Shown piece by piece: positions 5,691 through 7,149 of a stretch of 7,149 nt of DNA (its first letter is position 1; the number at the start of each line of letters is the position of its first letter). Where the stretch lies: assembly GCA_018334525.1 (NCBI GenBank), contig JAGXLT010000042.1, forward strand, positions 1-7,149, written 5' to 3'. Below the pieces are notes generated by a model. That model ran no database searches, was not told the DNA's origin, and was given only the letters and a program-made list of their open reading frames with translations. Source of the DNA: Gammaproteobacteria bacterium. GTDB taxonomy: Bacteria; Pseudomonadota; Gammaproteobacteria; Nitrococcales; Nitrococcaceae. The translations under genes and the position numbers were made by a program.

Positions 5691-7149
5691 ATGAGCCAGC
5701 AGCAGCCGGATATCATTGCCAACGGGGTCGATGACGAGATCATCGAGAGCAACCAGCGGCAATATTCCGGGCTGGCCTGGCTTGTGATGGCATTTTTAGC
5801 GGCGGGTTATGCCGCCTTTCATCTGTACACGCTCAATGTCCGTCCGCTGGAGACATGGAGCTTTCGGATCGTTCACATCGCTGGCGCATTAATTATCGGC
5901 TTCGGTCTATATGCCAGCGTGTCTTTCAATAAAGAAAATACACAGCCGCGGGCTCGCTTTTGGATGTGGATCGAGGGGCTTGCTGCGGTTTTTGCGCTGC
6001 CAGCGTTATATGCGCTGTTTCAGGTCTGGGTTTTTTGGCAAACCCTGCAGGGCGGGGCGATGCGTATCGACCCGATGTTAGAACAATGGCATTTTGGCGT
6101 GCCCCTGCTCGTTGCAACGGGGGGCGGTATTTTGCTGGGCTGGATTACGCCGGGCACACGCTCTCGCATTCTTGCTTCCGACGCGGTGCTTATGATTTGC
6201 GCCCTTGCGGTAGCCGCTTATTTGCTGGTTATTTTTAATACCCCATTGCGCATGAGCACGGGCACCTCCTTTGCACCGATCGGGATATCGCTGGCGGCGA
6301 TTGCCGGGTGCGCACTGATTATGGAACTGACGCGTCGCGTGACCGGCTTAGCGCTCGTGATCATTTCACTGATTTTTTTGGTTTATGTTTTTTACGGCCC
6401 TTATTTGCCGAGTTTTCTGGGCTATCCCGGGCTGTCCATTAATCGATTTTTTAGTCAGGTCTATACCGATGCCGGTGTGTTGGGTCCAACCACCGCCGTG
6501 AGTTCCACCTACATAATCCTGTTTATTATTTTTGCGGCTTTTTTGCAGGCCTCAAAAGTGGGTGAGTATTTCGTGAATTTTGCCTTTGCCGTGGCCGGGC
6601 GGGCACGGGGTGGTCCGGCCAAGGTGGCGATTTTTGCTTCCGGGCTGATGGGAATGATTAACGGGACGAGTGCCGGTAACGTGGTCTCCACCGGGTCCTT
6701 AACGATTCCATTGATGCGCAAGGTGGGCTATTCCAAGCAATCTTCCGGAGCAATCGAAGCGGCAGCATCAACCGGTGGACAGATTATGCCGCCGATTATG
6801 GGTGCTGGCGCTTTTATCATGGCTGAAATTACAGGTATTCCATATACCGAAATTGCCCTGGCCGCCGTCATTCCGGCCATTCTTTATTTTACCGCCGTGT
6901 ATTTTATGGTGGATTTTGAGGCCGCGCAGCTGGGCATGCGGGGCTTAAACGATGATGAGCTGCCTTTGCTCGGCCGTCTGTTGCGGCAGGCCTATTTGTT
7001 TATTCCGATCATCATTTTGATCGTGGCATTGTTCGTTGGCTACTCGGTGATTCGTGCCGGTACGCTCGCGATTATCTCAGCGGTGGTGGTCAGCTGGCTT
7101 ACGCCGCATGCAATGGGCCCTAAACGTATTGGCAAAGCGCTACGGCTTG
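5691..7149 (+). CDS. TRAP transporter fused permease (4TM + 12TM), 3' end beyond the window
   Basis: This reading frame is open from ATG 5691 to the window edge (486 codons without a stop), so the C-terminal part is missing; fused TRAP permeases are usually longer than 600 residues. After a short acidic cytoplasmic tail come hydrophobic segments of the small-subunit (DctQ-like) domain, roughly residues 28-190, then the large DctM-like domain. Signature stretches of the large domain are GRARGGPAKVAIFASG (303-318), NGTSAGNVVSTGS (324-336) and GAIEAAASTGGQIMPP (353-368), which in TRAP permeases form substrate and sodium binding regions. With the TAXI binding protein upstream it should make a Na+- or H+-driven importer in the inner membrane. 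GGAG (5677-5680) lies ten bases before the ATG. The 22-bp gap indicates one operon with the binding protein. Confidence 0.95.
   Translation, partial: MSQQQPDIIANGVDDEIIESNQRQYSGLAWLVMAFLAAGYAAFHLYTLNVRPLETWSFRIVHIAGALIIGFGLYASVSFNKENTQPRARFWMWIEGLAAVFALPALYALFQVWVFWQTLQGGAMRIDPMLEQWHFGVPLLVATGGGILLGWITPGTRSRILASDAVLMICALAVAAYLLVIFNTPLRMSTGTSFAPIGISLAAIAGCALIMELTRRVTGLALVIISLIFLVYVFYGPYLPSFLGYPGLSINRFFSQVYTDAGVLGPTTAVSSTYIILFIIFAAFLQASKVGEYFVNFAFAVAGRARGGPAKVAIFASGLMGMINGTSAGNVVSTGSLTIPLMRKVGYSKQSSGAIEAAASTGGQIMPPIMGAGAFIMAEITGIPYTEIALAAVIPAILYFTAVYFMVDFEAAQLGMRGLNDDELPLLGRLLRQAYLFIPIIILIVALFVGYSVIRAGTLAIISAVVVSWLTPHAMGPKRIGKALRL

Noticed and set aside
1..7149. Mobile element, CRISPR, phage or defence system
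   Set aside because: No transposase, integrase, repeat array, terminal repeats or defence domains were seen; all reading frames are accounted for by metabolic and transport genes.

Overview
The window looks like chromosomal DNA of a Gram-negative proteobacterium, most likely a gammaproteobacterium and possibly a marine or halophilic sulfur oxidiser. The pointers are a high-potential iron-sulfur protein (HiPIP), two Tat-dependent precursors, a SelO protein ending in a C-terminal Cys motif, and a TAXI-type TRAP transporter. This placement comes from gene content only. No rRNA, tRNA, mobile element, CRISPR array or phage gene is visible. Coding density is very high; the largest gap between genes is about 124 bp.

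The left two thirds are on the minus strand. In transcription order they are selO (4652-3219), a Tat-exported sulfide:quinone oxidoreductase-like flavoprotein (3147-1810), a 115-residue membrane protein of unknown function (1796-1449), a SLAC1/TehA-family anion channel (1445-489), and a Tat-exported HiPIP (364-26). The flavoprotein, small membrane protein and channel are spaced by 13 and 3 nt and almost certainly form one operon. selO lies 71 bp upstream and HiPIP 124 bp downstream, so each may have its own promoter.

The right third is on the plus strand. It carries a TAXI-family TRAP solute-binding protein with a TTG start (4688-5668) and, 22 bp later, a fused TRAP permease (5691 to beyond the window end). 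The start codons of selO and the TRAP gene are only 35 bp apart, so the promoters of these divergent units probably lie inside each other's coding sequence.

The most interesting reading is that the minus-strand block is a compact envelope sulfur-redox module. In this model an exported flavoprotein with the type II SQR cysteine pair oxidises sulfide in the periplasm, an anion channel moves a sulfur anion such as sulfite, a small membrane protein acts as anchor or partner, and HiPIP carries electrons in the periplasm. The families are well supported by motifs; the way they work together is inference. No c-type cytochrome subunit (CXXCH), rhodanese or persulfide dioxygenase is encoded in the window.
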